64,000 nt of DNA, taken from contig NC_063445.1 in the NCBI RefSeq assembly GCF_020379485.1, positions 49,749,422 through 49,813,421 on the forward strand, given 5' to 3'. A program made the position numbers and the translations under genes. The notes under the pieces were generated by a model that made no database searches, was not told the DNA's origin, and saw only the letters and a list, made by a program, of their open reading frames with translations. This DNA is from Brassica napus. Taxonomy: Eukaryota > Streptophyta > Magnoliopsida > Brassicales > Brassicaceae. Shown piece by piece: positions 24,825-35,693 of this stretch; position 1 is the first letter of the stretch; each line of letters starts with the position of its first letter.

Positions 24825-26750
24825 ATGGTAACTCTCTTTCCTCTCTAAGTAGTTTAGGGAATTTAGATTAGGTGGTTAGTTTAGGGAATTTAGTTTACGA
24901 AATTAGTTTACAAAATTTAGGTTTCCTCATTTTATTAATTACGTAGTTAATACTGTTCATAATTTTTTATTTACTCTTGACTTTAATTTAGAAATTTAAA
25001 TTTTGCAGACTATTCGTAGACACCAGCGTAGTGCTCACTACTCGCAGATGTTCGGTCCACCGGGTAGTCGGTTAGACCCGCCTTCACTTCCCGGTTCTTC
25101 TTCAGCTCCCGGTTCTTCGGGTCAGCAGGAGACCGTCCCCGAGACTCAATCTTCTCAGAGAGTCTCGCCTTCTTCTACGGCATCGCCATCAGTTCCTCAT
25201 GTGCCTCCTCCGGTAGCTCCTCCTCCGATGCCAGCTCCTCATGTGCCTCCTCAGATGCCCGCCCATCAGGTTCATGCTGATTTGATGGTGCCAGCGAGTT
25301 GTCCTTACTCTCAGTACACTGTTGAGGACATTCTCGGTTTGCCAGGCAGAGAAGGCTTACCGATCATAGACCCCGACCGACCTGAAGGAACACTTTGGTA
25401 TGTATGTTACATTTATTTTTTAAAATTCATTTGTGACTTTAATAAATATTTAAAACTTTGAATTTGTTTTTTTTTTCCAGGTTTGGGGTTGATAACTGCC
25501 TTGCAACAGAAGTAACCGAGACGATTAAAGGTTACTTCTCCATGGCACATCCCAACTGGAAATCCACTCCGATCTACATCAGAAGGACGTGGTTCAAGAT
25601 TTACGCTGTAAGTTTTTACAATTTATTCCTGATTTATATTTTTTTAAATTTTATTTTTCTAAACTAATTATTAATATTTTTTTTTTTTGCAGCAAAAATT
25701 TAATTGGTCCATGGGGGTCACTGAGAAGGTGCGGAAAGAGTTTATCGACAAGGCGAAGAAACGTTTGTTGGACACGGTCTCCAACTGGAAGGGTGACTGG
25801 ATCGTGAAGGGCTATGAGCGGGGCAAACCCACAACCATCACCACGGACGTGTGGGATGGCCTCATCCGTTACTGGAGGGATCCTGATGCCATGAGAGTCG
25901 CCCAGTCTTGCTCCGCCTCCCGTAACTCGGTAGATGAGCACGGCCACAGGGCGATGCAACATAGTACGGGCCAAAAGCCACACGCCCGCGTCCGTTTGGA
26001 AATGGTACGTAATTTAAATATTTAACTTTTTGATTTTTAATATATATATATATATATATATAATAAAAACTTTCTTAACTATTTTTAGGCCAAGGAGTTG
26101 GGACGTTTACCGACTCTTATGGAACTTTTCGATCGGACCCACAAGAACAAGGCGGGCGCATTTGTAGATGAGAAGTCTGAGAAGATCTACAATGATGTGG
26201 CAGCTCGTATTGACGAGCGTGAGACCCAGCTGGCGCAGGAGTCCGCCGACGGATCACCCGTCGTCTTATCCACAATAGAAGTGGATAGAATTTACGAGGA
26301 GGTAAATTTTATATAAATTTTTTATTAATTCCATTTTACTTTAAAATTTAAATTTTAATATATATTTTATTGTTTTTTAAGGTCGCTCCCAAGAAAAAGG
26401 GACGTGTGTTGGGGATTGGTTCCGTCAACGATGTTCCGAGAGCGACTTCCTCTTATGGCCAGAGACGGGATGATGAAGTCTCTCAGCTGCGCGACGTGTT
26501 GGAGACGACACAACATCAGCTGTCGTCGACACAAAACGAGTTGGCCTCGACAAAATCGTCGTTCACAGCTCGTATGACTGGTCTCGAGAACTTCTTGGAC
26601 GTCATAGCGGCCACAAATCCGGAATGGGAGGCCATGTTCAGGACCATGAGACAACAAAACCCCATTCCAGGCGAGACATCCGTGCAAGTCAACGAGGAAG
26701 ATCTCTCGAGAAGGAGCGAGGAATTCTACGACGCGGCAATGCAGCATTAG
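24825..26750 (+). CDS. CACTA accessory protein (Transposase_24 / TNPA-like), six exons
   Basis: Exons 24825-24827 (the ATG alone), 25009-25397, 25481-25607, 25693-26004, 26089-26301 and 26382-26750 join in frame to 470 residues. The first intron starts directly after ATG (ATG|GTAACT) and ends TTTGCAG|ACT. Features: a Pro/Ser-rich N-terminus (about 20-85); then [66 protein letters not shown] and WDGLIRYW, typical of plant Ptta/En/Spm Transposase_24 proteins; then [20 protein letters not shown]; and a C-terminal coiled coil ([20 protein letters not shown]). Such proteins are thought to bind subterminal repeats and cooperate with TNP2. No stop or frameshift is seen. Confidence 0.85.
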
Positions 26751-27344
26751 TTTTTTTTTTTGTTATTGTATTTTAAAATTCAAAACTTATTTATATATTA
26801 TATAATTTCATTTTAATTCGGCCAAAAAAAAATTTTCTATTCGATTTAATTTCAATTAAAATTTTATTAATAAATTAAATAAATATAATTTATTTATAAA
26901 TTCAGTAAATAGAAAACAAAGTAATTGCGTCGCTAATTCCCGATGTATTAACGAGGAAAATTAACGACGAAATATCGAGGAACAATTAACGAGGATTTTA
27001 CGTGGATTTAGTTACGATTCTATTACGATGAATTGTTTTCGTGTTCCTTACGTTTTTATTACGACGAATTTATTTAGAGGTTTTTGCGGGTCTTTTACGA
27101 CGAATCATTTACGAGTTTCTTACGAGGAAGCACAACGACCGCGTTACGTGGAAACCCCACGTGGTCTTTACGACGAAAACTTAATTCTTCTTTACGAGGA
27201 AAATATAACCTCGCTAATTAACGAGGAAATGGCGACGAATCTTCTCTTACGACAATCATATAAAGACGAAACGACTTTCATCGTCATTTCCTCGTAAGCC
27301 TTCTTTTCCGAGGAAATAACGACGATTTTGGCAGTCGTTAAATT
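26751..27344. repeat. CACTA 3' region and right subterminal repeats
   Basis: After an A/T-rich 3' flank (26751-26925), words such as ACGAGGAAA, TTACGACGAAT and TTACGAGG repeat to the right terminus, mirroring the left array. Confidence 0.7.
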
Positions 27345-27361
27345 TGTGTTTTCTTGTAGTG
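27345..27361 (-). repeat. CACTA right terminal inverted repeat
   Basis: TGTGTTTTCTTGTAGTG, the exact inverse of 19318-19334, followed by the target duplication TAG. Confidence 0.95.
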
Positions 27362-27612
27362 TAGTCAAAAACCGGTCAAACTTGTTGTATTTATATTATA
27401 TTATTTTTTATTTTATTTTCATATCATTTTTAGATTCTAAAAATGATATAAAGATTATAAAAATAATTTATAGTTACACATATATATATATATTTACTTA
27501 ATTTAAAATTTAATTAAAATATAAAATTCGGTTGAACCGGTCGGACCGGTCTAACCACTGACTCAGTTGCAATACTGAGTCAATGTTAAGTCCGGATTTT
27601 AAAACATTGCAT

Positions 27613-28462
27613 TCAATAAAATATGATAATTCGATAAATTAGTTTAACAAGTTTGATCTTCGTTTATTCTGCTTGATCTGCATTTTGTCTTGATTAGCAT
27701 TACCCATTCGAAGCCTAAGAAAGTGTATATATCTTTGACACACCGTGAAAGAACTGACCGATGGCTGTCCGTGTTTACGAGAGTCGGAGCCTCATGCTCC
27801 ACTGTCTTTTTCCCTATGCTTGCTATCCTCTTTTGTTCTCCTTCTACTGTTTTTGTTGTGCTTTGTGTGTAAATCGATAACTTTAAAATTCGGTGTTTTC
27901 CGTGTGTCCTAACTCCTGAAAGCCTCTATATTTTTTTGATCTGCCCATTCGAAATTATTTTTAATATATATCATTTTAGTTAAAAAAACAAAGAAAATAA
28001 TATAAGTGTATCACCTTATCCTTACTGGACACTGAAAAGCTTGAAAAGACAACTTGGCTAATCAAAACACGTAAACAAGAAGAAAATGCTTAATTGTTTT
28101 AAAAAGGACCAATTTTGAAACTGCGAAAATATTGGCCGCCGGAGAATCAGATTGTCTCTAACACACGGCCACACCAACTCCAATTTTTTTAATGATTTAT
28201 TTAATTCTCTATGTGTTTTAAAACTACTGCGAACGTCAAAATGAATTGAATAACATATTTGTATGGACACATAAATACGAAAAACCCTGATATTTTGTGA
28301 TATGTATGCCGGTTTTGCTTAAGATGTAAGATCAATGTTGACAAAAGATACGATATCACTGCTACTATCAAAATTTGAAACTCATTTATTTGTGTTTTTG
28401 TGAACGAAAATCAAAGTATTTGCAAACCGTAAAAATGATACTGTACTGAAAGTATTCTGACA
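27613..28462. other. Intergenic DNA between the CACTA and copia elements
   Basis: The stretch 27700-27870 has mixed composition but no start, domain or splice structure that I can defend. The rest is A/T-rich. Confidence 0.5.
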
Positions 28463-28470
28463 GTTTTTAA

Positions 28471-29338
28471 TGTTGGACCTAAATTACTGAAGCCCAATTG
28501 GCTAAAATAATAAAAGATAAGTGTGAAGAGAAAATGAAACAGAGAAAATGAGCTGTTTATATTTGGTCACTTGATACCATGTGTTAAACAGTTTGGAGAG
28601 AGAGGAAGGCTCCCCACGCGCGTGCCGCCGCCGCCGTCCGGCTCGGCTTGGGCTTGGGCTTGGGCTTGGGTCTTGGGGGAGGGCCTCCGGCCCGATAAAA
28701 ATATTCTTTTTGGACCAAGTTAAGCTTAACATTTTGCCATTTAAAATCTCAAAAACAACATGCATTTTATTTTGAAACGACGAGCAGTTTGTCTACAAAA
28801 TAAAAACGTCATGATGTTTATCCTCTCGAGATATTTAAACGAGATAAGAAAGAGAGAGATAGCGAGTCTTGGGGAATAAGTTCGTAATTTGAACTTCCCG
28901 AGATCTTTGCCAAATCCCCACTAACGAGCGCACGTTATGCAACAGTTACGGGAAGTCGCTCCTCGTCCATCTCTTTAAATACAACTCGTCTCTCTTCTCA
29001 TTTCTCTAACGTTTTTACACATCCAACCAACAGCGAAAATCTCTTAGCGTAAGTCTTAAATACGAGAGTGTTTCGTAGAGTTTATAGTTCGATAGGGCGA
29101 TCACGAGTGAGGCGTGATTCGTCTGCCATGGTTGTATCCTGGGACTCTATATTCGTACAGTCCCGTCTCACTAACGGAGCGAATATTTTGAGTTAAGGAA
29201 AGAGATCATATCTCGACTCCATGTCTCTTTGCGAATATGATTTCTTATCGTTCTTGTATTCGCCTTTTACATTCGTCTATTCCTTAACATCGTTTTTTAT
29301 GTTATCGTTTATGTCAGTCCGGTTTTCCGGCTTCAACA
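28471..29338 (+). repeat. Copia 5' LTR
   Basis: 868 bp, starting TGTTGGACCTAAATTACTG. A TATA-like TCTTTAAATAC at 28972-28982 is the likely promoter. It contains a GC-rich stretch (GCCGCCGCCGTCCGG) and only a few CTTGGG units. Relative to the 3' LTR it lacks a short segment (ATCCCACATCGGTGGGAACA). Confidence 0.9.
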
Positions 29339-29853
29339 ATCTTAACTCAAAATCGCTTTATGTCTAAAGCTCAAATCGGGTTGAAGAACGATTATAAAAA
29401 CGGGTTTTGGAACCGTGTTTGCGATTTGCTTTCTAGCACTTCCGCGAAACGTTTATTCTTATTTCATAACGGGGTTTGCGATTTGCTTTCTAGCACTTCC
29501 GCGAAACGTTTGTTCTTATTTCGTAACGTGTTTGCGATTTGCTTTTTAGCACTTCCGCGAAACGTTTATTGTTTATTTCATAACGTTTTGCGGATTACTT
29601 TGTACCATTTTTCGCAAAACGTTTTTGATAATGGTTTCTAAGTGAGTTTGTGAAACATTCCAAGTCTATAAAAATGGTTTCTGCGAACGCTTCTAAGCGA
29701 GCTTGCAAAACGTTTTCTCAAAACTTATATCGATATAATTTGGTTCAAACACCAAAAATGAACATCGATTTTAGACTATTATTTTCCTTAAAATAATATA
29801 TTATTTGTTGAATGGAGTACTAATCCATTTTTTCATGTTTTCTCTACAGAAAA
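29339..29853 (+). repeat. Copia leader with ~57-bp tandem repeats
   Basis: After the LTR, a unit beginning GTTTGCGATTTGCTTTC and containing AGCACTTCCGCGAAACG recurs at 29417, 29474 and 29530, with a fourth diverged copy at about 29585. The open frame through it repeats too and is not a gene. No canonical tRNA-Met primer-binding site is obvious just after 29338. Confidence 0.75.
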
Positions 29854-31416
29854 ATGACAAACGATAACAACACCCCCATTGACACCACGAATGTCATTCA
29901 GACTCCACTGAACGCTGCAGCAACTGATGCAACTGGCGTGACAACCGCTGCAGCAACAACGAGCACTATCCTCCCTGCGGGAAATGCTGCTGATGAAACC
30001 ACTCGCCGTAGCCTATTCGGTGCTGGTCTTTATCAGATGGGTTCAGTATCAGCAACTGCAAGTGGTCCGGTGGCAGTTCAAACTCCTCCGGCTGTACCTA
30101 GCTTGTTCACTCAAGGGCTGATGCCAGACAAGTTTGATGGCAAAGGCTTCAAAACGTGGCAGAAGAAGATGATGTTCTTCCTGACAACGATGAAACTGGA
30201 CAAGTTCATCCAGGAGGACAAGCCCCTGATTCCGTATGGGACTGATGATGTTCACAGTCTTGCAACTGTTGACATATGGGTGCATTCCGACTTCATCTGC
30301 AAATGTTACATTTTGGGTCGTCTCATTGACCCATTGTACCGTGTCTACTATGAGATCCCCACGGCGAAAGAGCTATGGAGATCACTGGACAAGAAGTATA
30401 GAGGTGAGGACGCTGGCTGCCAGAAGTATGTGGTTTCAAAGTTCCACGACTTCAAAATGGTGGATTCAAAACCCATCATGGATCAGGTAGAAGCGCTTCA
30501 GCTCATTTGCCATGAAATCGCTGCTGAAGGAATGTCCATCTGCGAGACATTCACAACTCTCAGCTTCATTGAAAAGCTTCCTCCAAGCTATGCGGATTTC
30601 AAGAACTACTTGAAGCACAAGAAGAAGAAGATGGGGCTCGAGGAGCTCATCATGAGGCTTCAGATGGAATCAAGAAACCGAATTTCTGACAAGGTCACTG
30701 CTAAGGAGCACAGTGTCAACATGGCTGAGCACAAAGGAAAAGGAAAGACACACGCCCATTCTCCTGCCAAGCCTTCCAAAACTGCTGCAACCCTGAAGGC
30801 TTCTGGAAAAAACTTCAAGGACAAAGGCATTGAAATCAATGCGAATGCGAATGTGGAGAAGTTCAAGGGGAAATGTCACTACTGCCACAAAGTGGGGCAC
30901 AAGACTGTTGAGTGTCGCAAAAAGATCAAGGATGAGAAGGCTAAGGCAAATATCACTGAGGAGGATCTCGTTGCTGTGGTGACTGAAGCCAACATGGTTG
31001 AAAGCAACAACCCCAAGGAATGGTGGTATGACACTGGTGCAACCACCCACATTTGCACCGATAGGGCGATGTTCAGCACCTATCAGAAAAGCATGACTGA
31101 GGAGAAGCTCAAGATGGGAAACACTGCAGTCTCCAAGATTGAAGGACGCGGCAATGTGATTTTGAAGATGACATCTGGACATGAGGTCACTCTGACAAAT
31201 GTGAAGCATGTGCCTGATATGAGGAAGAACCTGGTCTCGGGAACCTTGCTCAGCAAGAATGGATTCGCCACAAATTTTGAGGCGGACAAGCTCGTGATTA
31301 GGAAAAATGGGATGTATTTGGGAAGAGGGTATGTTAAGGGTGGACTTGTCAAGTTGAATGTAATGACAGTCCCTCCGAAAGTTGTAGCTTCAAAAGTTTC
31401 AATGAATAAGAAATAG
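29854..31416 (+). CDS. Copia Gag-protease, ends at a premature stop
   Basis: 520 residues from ATG 29854. The N-terminus is Thr/Ala-rich. The UBN2-like gag core includes FDGKGFKTWQKKMMFFLTTM and LWRSLDKKYRGEDAG. A basic stretch leads to a CCHC zinc knuckle (CHYCHKVGHKTVEC). The aspartic protease motif is WYDTGATTHIC, followed by VKHVPDMRKNLVSG. The frame ends at TAG 31414-31416, just before the GAG-pre-integrase domain, which continues in the same frame. Copia elements normally have one uninterrupted Gag-Pol frame, so this is a nonsense lesion, and this part of the protein is otherwise complete. Confidence 0.85.
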   Translation: MTNDNNTPIDTTNVIQTPLNAAATDATGVTTAAATTSTILPAGNAADETTRRSLFGAGLYQMGSVSATASGPVAVQTPPAVPSLFTQGLMPDKFDGKGFKTWQKKMMFFLTTMKLDKFIQEDKPLIPYGTDDVHSLATVDIWVHSDFICKCYILGRLIDPLYRVYYEIPTAKELWRSLDKKYRGEDAGCQKYVVSKFHDFKMVDSKPIMDQVEALQLICHEIAAEGMSICETFTTLSFIEKLPPSYADFKNYLKHKKKKMGLEELIMRLQMESRNRISDKVTAKEHSVNMAEHKGKGKTHAHSPAKPSKTAATLKASGKNFKDKGIEINANANVEKFKGKCHYCHKVGHKTVECRKKIKDEKAKANITEEDLVAVVTEANMVESNNPKEWWYDTGATTHICTDRAMFSTYQKSMTEEKLKMGNTAVSKIEGRGNVILKMTSGHEVTLTNVKHVPDMRKNLVSGTLLSKNGFATNFEADKLVIRKNGMYLGRGYVKGGLVKLNVMTVPPKVVASKVSMNKK

Positions 31417-34051
31417 CCAGTTGCTTATTTGGTTGAGTCTTTTAATATATGGCATGAAAGATTAGGCCATGTAAACTACAAATCTATACAAAGATTAATG
31501 AATTTAAATCTAATTCCTAAATGCAAAACAAGTAAACAAAAATGTGAAGTATGCGTACAGGCTAAGCTCACGAAAACGCCATCACCTCGTGTTGAAAGAA
31601 CTAATAAACCTCTAGATTTAATTCACACAGATTTATGTGATTTAAAATACTTACAAACTAGAGGTGGTAAAAAGTACTTTGTGACCTTCATAGATGACTG
31701 CACAAAATATTGTTATGTATATTTATTACATAGCAAAGACAAAACCTTAGAAAAATTTAAAGAATTTAAACTCGAGGTCGAAAATCAGCTTAAAACAACT
31801 ATTAAAGTAGTTAGAAGCGACAGAGGAGGCGAGTATGATGGTCCATTCAATGCATTCTGTAAAGAAATGGAATAATCCATCAAACTACAGCTCTTAACTC
31901 ACCAGAATCTAATGGAGTTGCTGAACGCAAAAATCGAACTCTAAAAGAGATGATGAATGCAATGTTGCAGGAATCTGGGTTACCCCAGAACATGTGGGGG
32001 GGAAGCATTGCTTACCACTAATTATATCCTCAACAAAATTCCACACAAAGTAACTGGCAAAACTCCATATGAATTATGGAAAGGTAATTTACCTTCGTAT
32101 AAATACCTCAAAGTGTGGGGGTGCCTAGCAAAAGTTGCAGTACCGCCACCAAAGAAGGTCACTATTGGACCTAAAACAGTGGATTGCATCTTCATCGGAT
32201 ATGCACATAACAGTAATGCTTATCGATTTCTGGTACATAAATCTGAAATATCAGACATTCATGAAAATACAGTCATGGAATCAAGAAATGCATCTTTCTT
32301 CGAAAATATTTTTCCATATTACGAAAAACAAGGTTCAAAATGAACTCGAGAAAAAAGAGACAATGACAAAAACTCAGAAACTGAGACAAACGTCGAGATT
32401 TCTATAAATGATATTTCAGAAAATGAAGAAAAAGATGAACCTCGAAGGAGCAAAAGAGCTCGAAAAGAAAAATCTTTTGGAGAAGATTTCCTAATGGCAT
32501 TTTTAGTAGAAAATGTTCCAAAAACTTTGGCAGAAGCCATGGCTTCACCAGAAGCTCCATTCTGGAACGAAGCGGTCAGGAGTGAATTTGATTCGATCAT
32601 GCAAAATTATACTTATTACATAACGGATTTACCACCTTGCTGCAAAGCATTAGGGAATAAATGGATAATGACATGAAAACCTGGTGGAAAATACAAGTCT
32701 AGGCTTGTAGTTCAAGGATTCCGACAAAAGGAAGGCCTTGACTATTTTGATACATATTCTCCAGTGACGAGAATAACATCAAAGACTGATGATAGCAATC
32801 GCAGCCTTAAGAGACCTAGAAATCCATCAAATGGATGTAAAAACTGCTTTTCTAAATGGTGATTTAGAAGAGAAAATTTACATGAAACAACCTGAAGGTT
32901 TTGTCATTCCCGGACAGGAAGACAAAGTATGTTGACTTGTAAAGTCACTTTATGGGCTTAAACAAGCTCCTAAACAATGGCACGAAAAATTTGACAATAC
33001 AATGATGTCAAATGGTTTCAAAATAAATGAATGTGACAAATGCATATACTACAAAACTACCAAAAATACGTATGTTTTGCTATGTCTATATGTAGATGAT
33101 ATGCTCATTATTGGAAGCAATAAAGACATTATCAATCAAACAAAGAACATGCTCAAAGGGACATTTGAGATGAAAGACTTGAGATTAGTAGATGTAATTC
33201 TCGAGGTTAAAGTCACAAAAAATTCAAACGGAGTTATCTTAATCCAATCTCATTATGCTGAAACAATATTAGAGAGATTTAAAAATTACTCTAAGAGTAC
33301 GGCAAAAACTCCGTTAGATCCCCAAATGCACTTGACAAAGAATTCAGGTGAAGCGGTTTCACAAAACGAGTATGCACGTGTGATTGGAAGTCTCATGTAC
33401 TTGACCAATTGTACTAGACCAGATCTAGCGCATGCAGTAAACGTACTTAGTCGATATACAAGTAATCCAGGTCATACACACTGGAAAGCTATAACGAGGG
33501 TACTCAATTACTTGCGCTACACCAAAGATTTTGGGCTTCACTATGGTAAAGAACCAGCAGTTTTAGAAGGATACAGTGATGCTAACTGGATATCAGATTC
33601 CAAAAACTCAAAATCCACGAGTGGATATGTCTTTACACTAGGAGGAGCAGCAATATCATGGAAATCTACCAAACAAACAGTGTTAGCCAGATCTACCATG
33701 GAATCTGAGTTCATAGCCTTAGACAAAGCAGCAGAAGAAGCTGAATGGCTTAGAAATTTTTTGGAAGATATTCCTATGTGGGAGAAACCTGTGCCAGCCA
33801 TACGCATACATTGTGATAGTCAATCAGCAATAGCTCGGGCTCAGAATAATCTCTACAATGGTAAATCTCGTCACATCAGAAGACGACATAAAACCATTAG
33901 ACAACTTATCTCAACTGGTGTAATCACAATAGACTACATCAAATCGGCTGACAACCTAGTGGATCCATTTACTAAAGGTTTGCCACGAGATGTTGTTGCT
34001 AAATCATCAAAAGGAATGAGTTTAAAGCCTATAACGAATGAGGATGCTTGA
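31417..34051 (+). pseudogene. Copia integrase, reverse transcriptase and RNase H, disrupted
   Basis: In order: pre-integrase HHCC ([24 protein letters not shown]), integrase core ([30 protein letters not shown]), reverse transcriptase ([14 protein letters not shown]) and RNase H ([32 protein letters not shown]). Breaks: a frame change near 31866 just after the integrase SDRGGEY, another near 32000, TGA at 32341, TGA near 32674, and several between 32700 and 33000. The last 349-residue frame (33002-34051) is uninterrupted. The lesions confirm that this copy is not autonomous. Confidence 0.85.
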
Positions 34052-34672
34052 TTGCAACCCTACCTATCATGACTGGAGATCCCAAGACGTAGGTTCAAAG
34101 GGAAAACAAAATCAAGCAGAATCTAACCAAAGCACTTGAGACAAAGTAGTCTCTTCCCAGCTCATAAGATGAGAAAAGTGCTAACAAATGTGTAAAGGAT
34201 AAGCATAAGCTTTTAATGATTCTATAGCATCTAAGCGAAGTATTACTCAATACTTTTCATGGTCAATCACCTAATGAGTGTGAAATGGGGCCGTTTCTAG
34301 GAGAATGAATGCAAGGCTATATGATCTAAGTTCACTCATGAAAACCAGGAATAGTTCAGGGCCCCAATGAACACAATAGAAAACTAAGTTCTACGAGAAA
34401 ATGAAACTGCGTTATGCCTGTTGTCTCGGTCTACATAAAACACCGGTTGGTTCAAGACATCATGTTCACCTTCTGGTAAAGTAAACCCGACAGATATTAA
34501 CTATGAGTGGTTCAAGGCTTAAAAACGCCACCAATTCAAACACAGTGAATTTTTCGCAAACACTCTCGATAAGTATGTCTAGTCTAGTCATGATTAGAAT
34601 AAGTATAGTTTTTTTTTAGAGTCTGCATTTAGTTTGCATATGTTTAGAGTCATTTCTATTCATGTGGGGGAT
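34052..34672 (+). other. Copia 3' untranslated region and polypurine tract
   Basis: No coding. It ends CATGTGGGGGAT directly before the 3' LTR, the expected polypurine primer for plus-strand synthesis. Confidence 0.6.
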
Positions 34673-35688
34673 TGTTGGACCTAAATTACTAAAGCCCAAT
34701 TGGCTAAAATAATAAAATGTAAGTGTGAAGAGAAAATGAAACATCCCACATCGGTGGGAACAAGAGAAAATGAGCTGTTTATATATGGTCACTTGATATC
34801 ATGTGTTAAACAGCTTGGAGAGAGAGGAATGCTCCCCACGCGTGCGCCGCCGCCGCCGTCCGGCCGGCTCGGCTCGGCTCGGCTCGGCGTGGGCTTGGGC
34901 TTGGGCTTGGGTCTTGGGTCTTGGGTCTTGGGTCTTGGGTCTTGGGTCTTGGGTCTTGGGTCTTGGGTCTTGGGTCTTGGGTCTTGGGTCTTGGGTCTTG
35001 GGTCTTGGGTCTTGGGTCTTGGTGGAGGACCTCCAGCCCGATAAGAATATTTTTTTTGGACCAAGTTAAGCTCAACATTTTGCCATTTAAAATCTCAAAA
35101 ACAACATGCATTTTATTTTGAAACGACAAGCAGTTTGTCTACAAAATAAAAACGTCATGATGTTTATCCTCTCGAGATATTTAAACGAGATAAGAAAGAG
35201 AGAGATAGCGAGTCTTGGGGAATAAGTTCGTAATTTGAACTTCCCGAGATCTTTGCCAAATCCCCACTAACGAGCGCACGTTATGCAACAGTTACGGGAA
35301 GTCGCTCCTCGTCCATCTCTTTAAATACAACTCGGCTCTCTTCTCATTTCTCTAACGTTTTTACACATCCAACCAACAACGAAAATCCCTTAGCGTAAGT
35401 CTTAAATACGAGAGTGTTTCGTAGAGTTTATAGTTCGATAGGGCGATCACGAGTGAGGCGTGATTCGTCTGCCATGGTTGTATCCTGGGACTCTATATTC
35501 GTACAGTCCCGTCTCACTAACGGAGCGAATATTTTGAGTTAAGGAAAGAAATCATATCTCGACTCCATGTCTATTTGCGAATACGATTTCTTATCGTTCT
35601 TGTATTCGCCTTTTACATTCGTCTATTTCCTTAACATCGTTTTTTTTTATTTTATTGTGTATGTCAGTCCGGTTTTCCGGCTTGAACA
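34673..35688 (+). repeat. Copia 3' LTR with expanded heptamer array
   Basis: 1,016 bp. It aligns with the 5' LTR but is about 150 bp longer, mainly because of the heptamer array at 34909-35022 plus a short segment after 34743. Reading frames through the array on both strands (GLGSWVLGLG and its kin) are artefacts of the repeat. Confidence 0.9.
34909..35022 (+). repeat. (GGGTCTT)n microsatellite, about 16 copies
   Basis: An uninterrupted heptamer array in the 3' LTR. The 5' LTR has essentially one unit at the equivalent place (about 28668-28680), next to GGGCTT units. The expansion therefore happened in one LTR only, after or during insertion. Confidence 0.95.
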
Positions 35689-35693
35689 TTTAA

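Larger units (their letters stand above)
19318..27361 (+). mobile_element. Intact CACTA transposon, 8,044 bp, putatively autonomous
   Basis: The ends are perfect 17-bp inverted repeats, CACTACAAGAAAACACA (19318-19334) and its inverse (27345-27361). The flanks are TAG at 19315-19317 and TAG at 27362-27364, the 3-bp duplication typical of CACTA elements. Inside are subterminal repeat arrays, a four-exon TNP2-type transposase gene (19730-23391), a repeat-rich spacer, and a six-exon Transposase_24-type gene (24825-26750). Both genes are on the plus strand and splice without any stop. Structure, ends and genes are all consistent with an element that moved recently and may still be able to move itself. 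Confidence 0.92.
19211..27612. repeat. Older inverted-end repeat interrupted by the CACTA element
   Basis: Left of the CACTA insertion lies CGATGTTTTGAAAACCG followed by ACCGGACCGGCCGGTC. Right of it lies GGTTGAACCGGTCGGACCGG ending AGTCCGGATTTTAAAACATT, the approximate inverse. Read without the CACTA insert, the two halves form one element of roughly 360 bp with inverted ends. CCGGTT/AACCGG runs of this sort are common in plant MITE-like repeats. No target duplication was found. Confidence 0.45.
28471..35688 (+). mobile_element. Ty1/copia LTR retrotransposon, 7,218 bp, coding region decayed
   Basis: Two direct LTRs (28471-29338 and 34673-35688) each begin TGTTGGACC and end CAACA or GAACA. 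TTTAA flanks both sides (28466-28470 and 35689-35693), an exact 5-bp target duplication. Between them are a tandem-repeat leader, a gag-protease frame, and integrase, reverse transcriptase and RNase H in copia order (integrase before RT). Several stops and frameshifts make it unable to encode its own proteins, though it could be mobilised by relatives. Confidence 0.92.

Noticed and set aside
29360..29641. Open frame across the copia leader
   Set aside because: It merely reflects the 57-bp tandem repeat; gag starts downstream at 29854.
31414..31416. Programmed read-through of the copia TAG between protease and integrase
   Set aside because: The codon context does not fit a known read-through signal, and the downstream frame has many other lesions, so plain decay is simpler.
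34700..35129. Several overlapping open frames of GLGSWVLGLG / DPRPKTQDPR repeats on both strands
   Set aside because: They are the translations of the GGGTCTT microsatellite in the copia 3' LTR; all frames of a heptamer array stay open.
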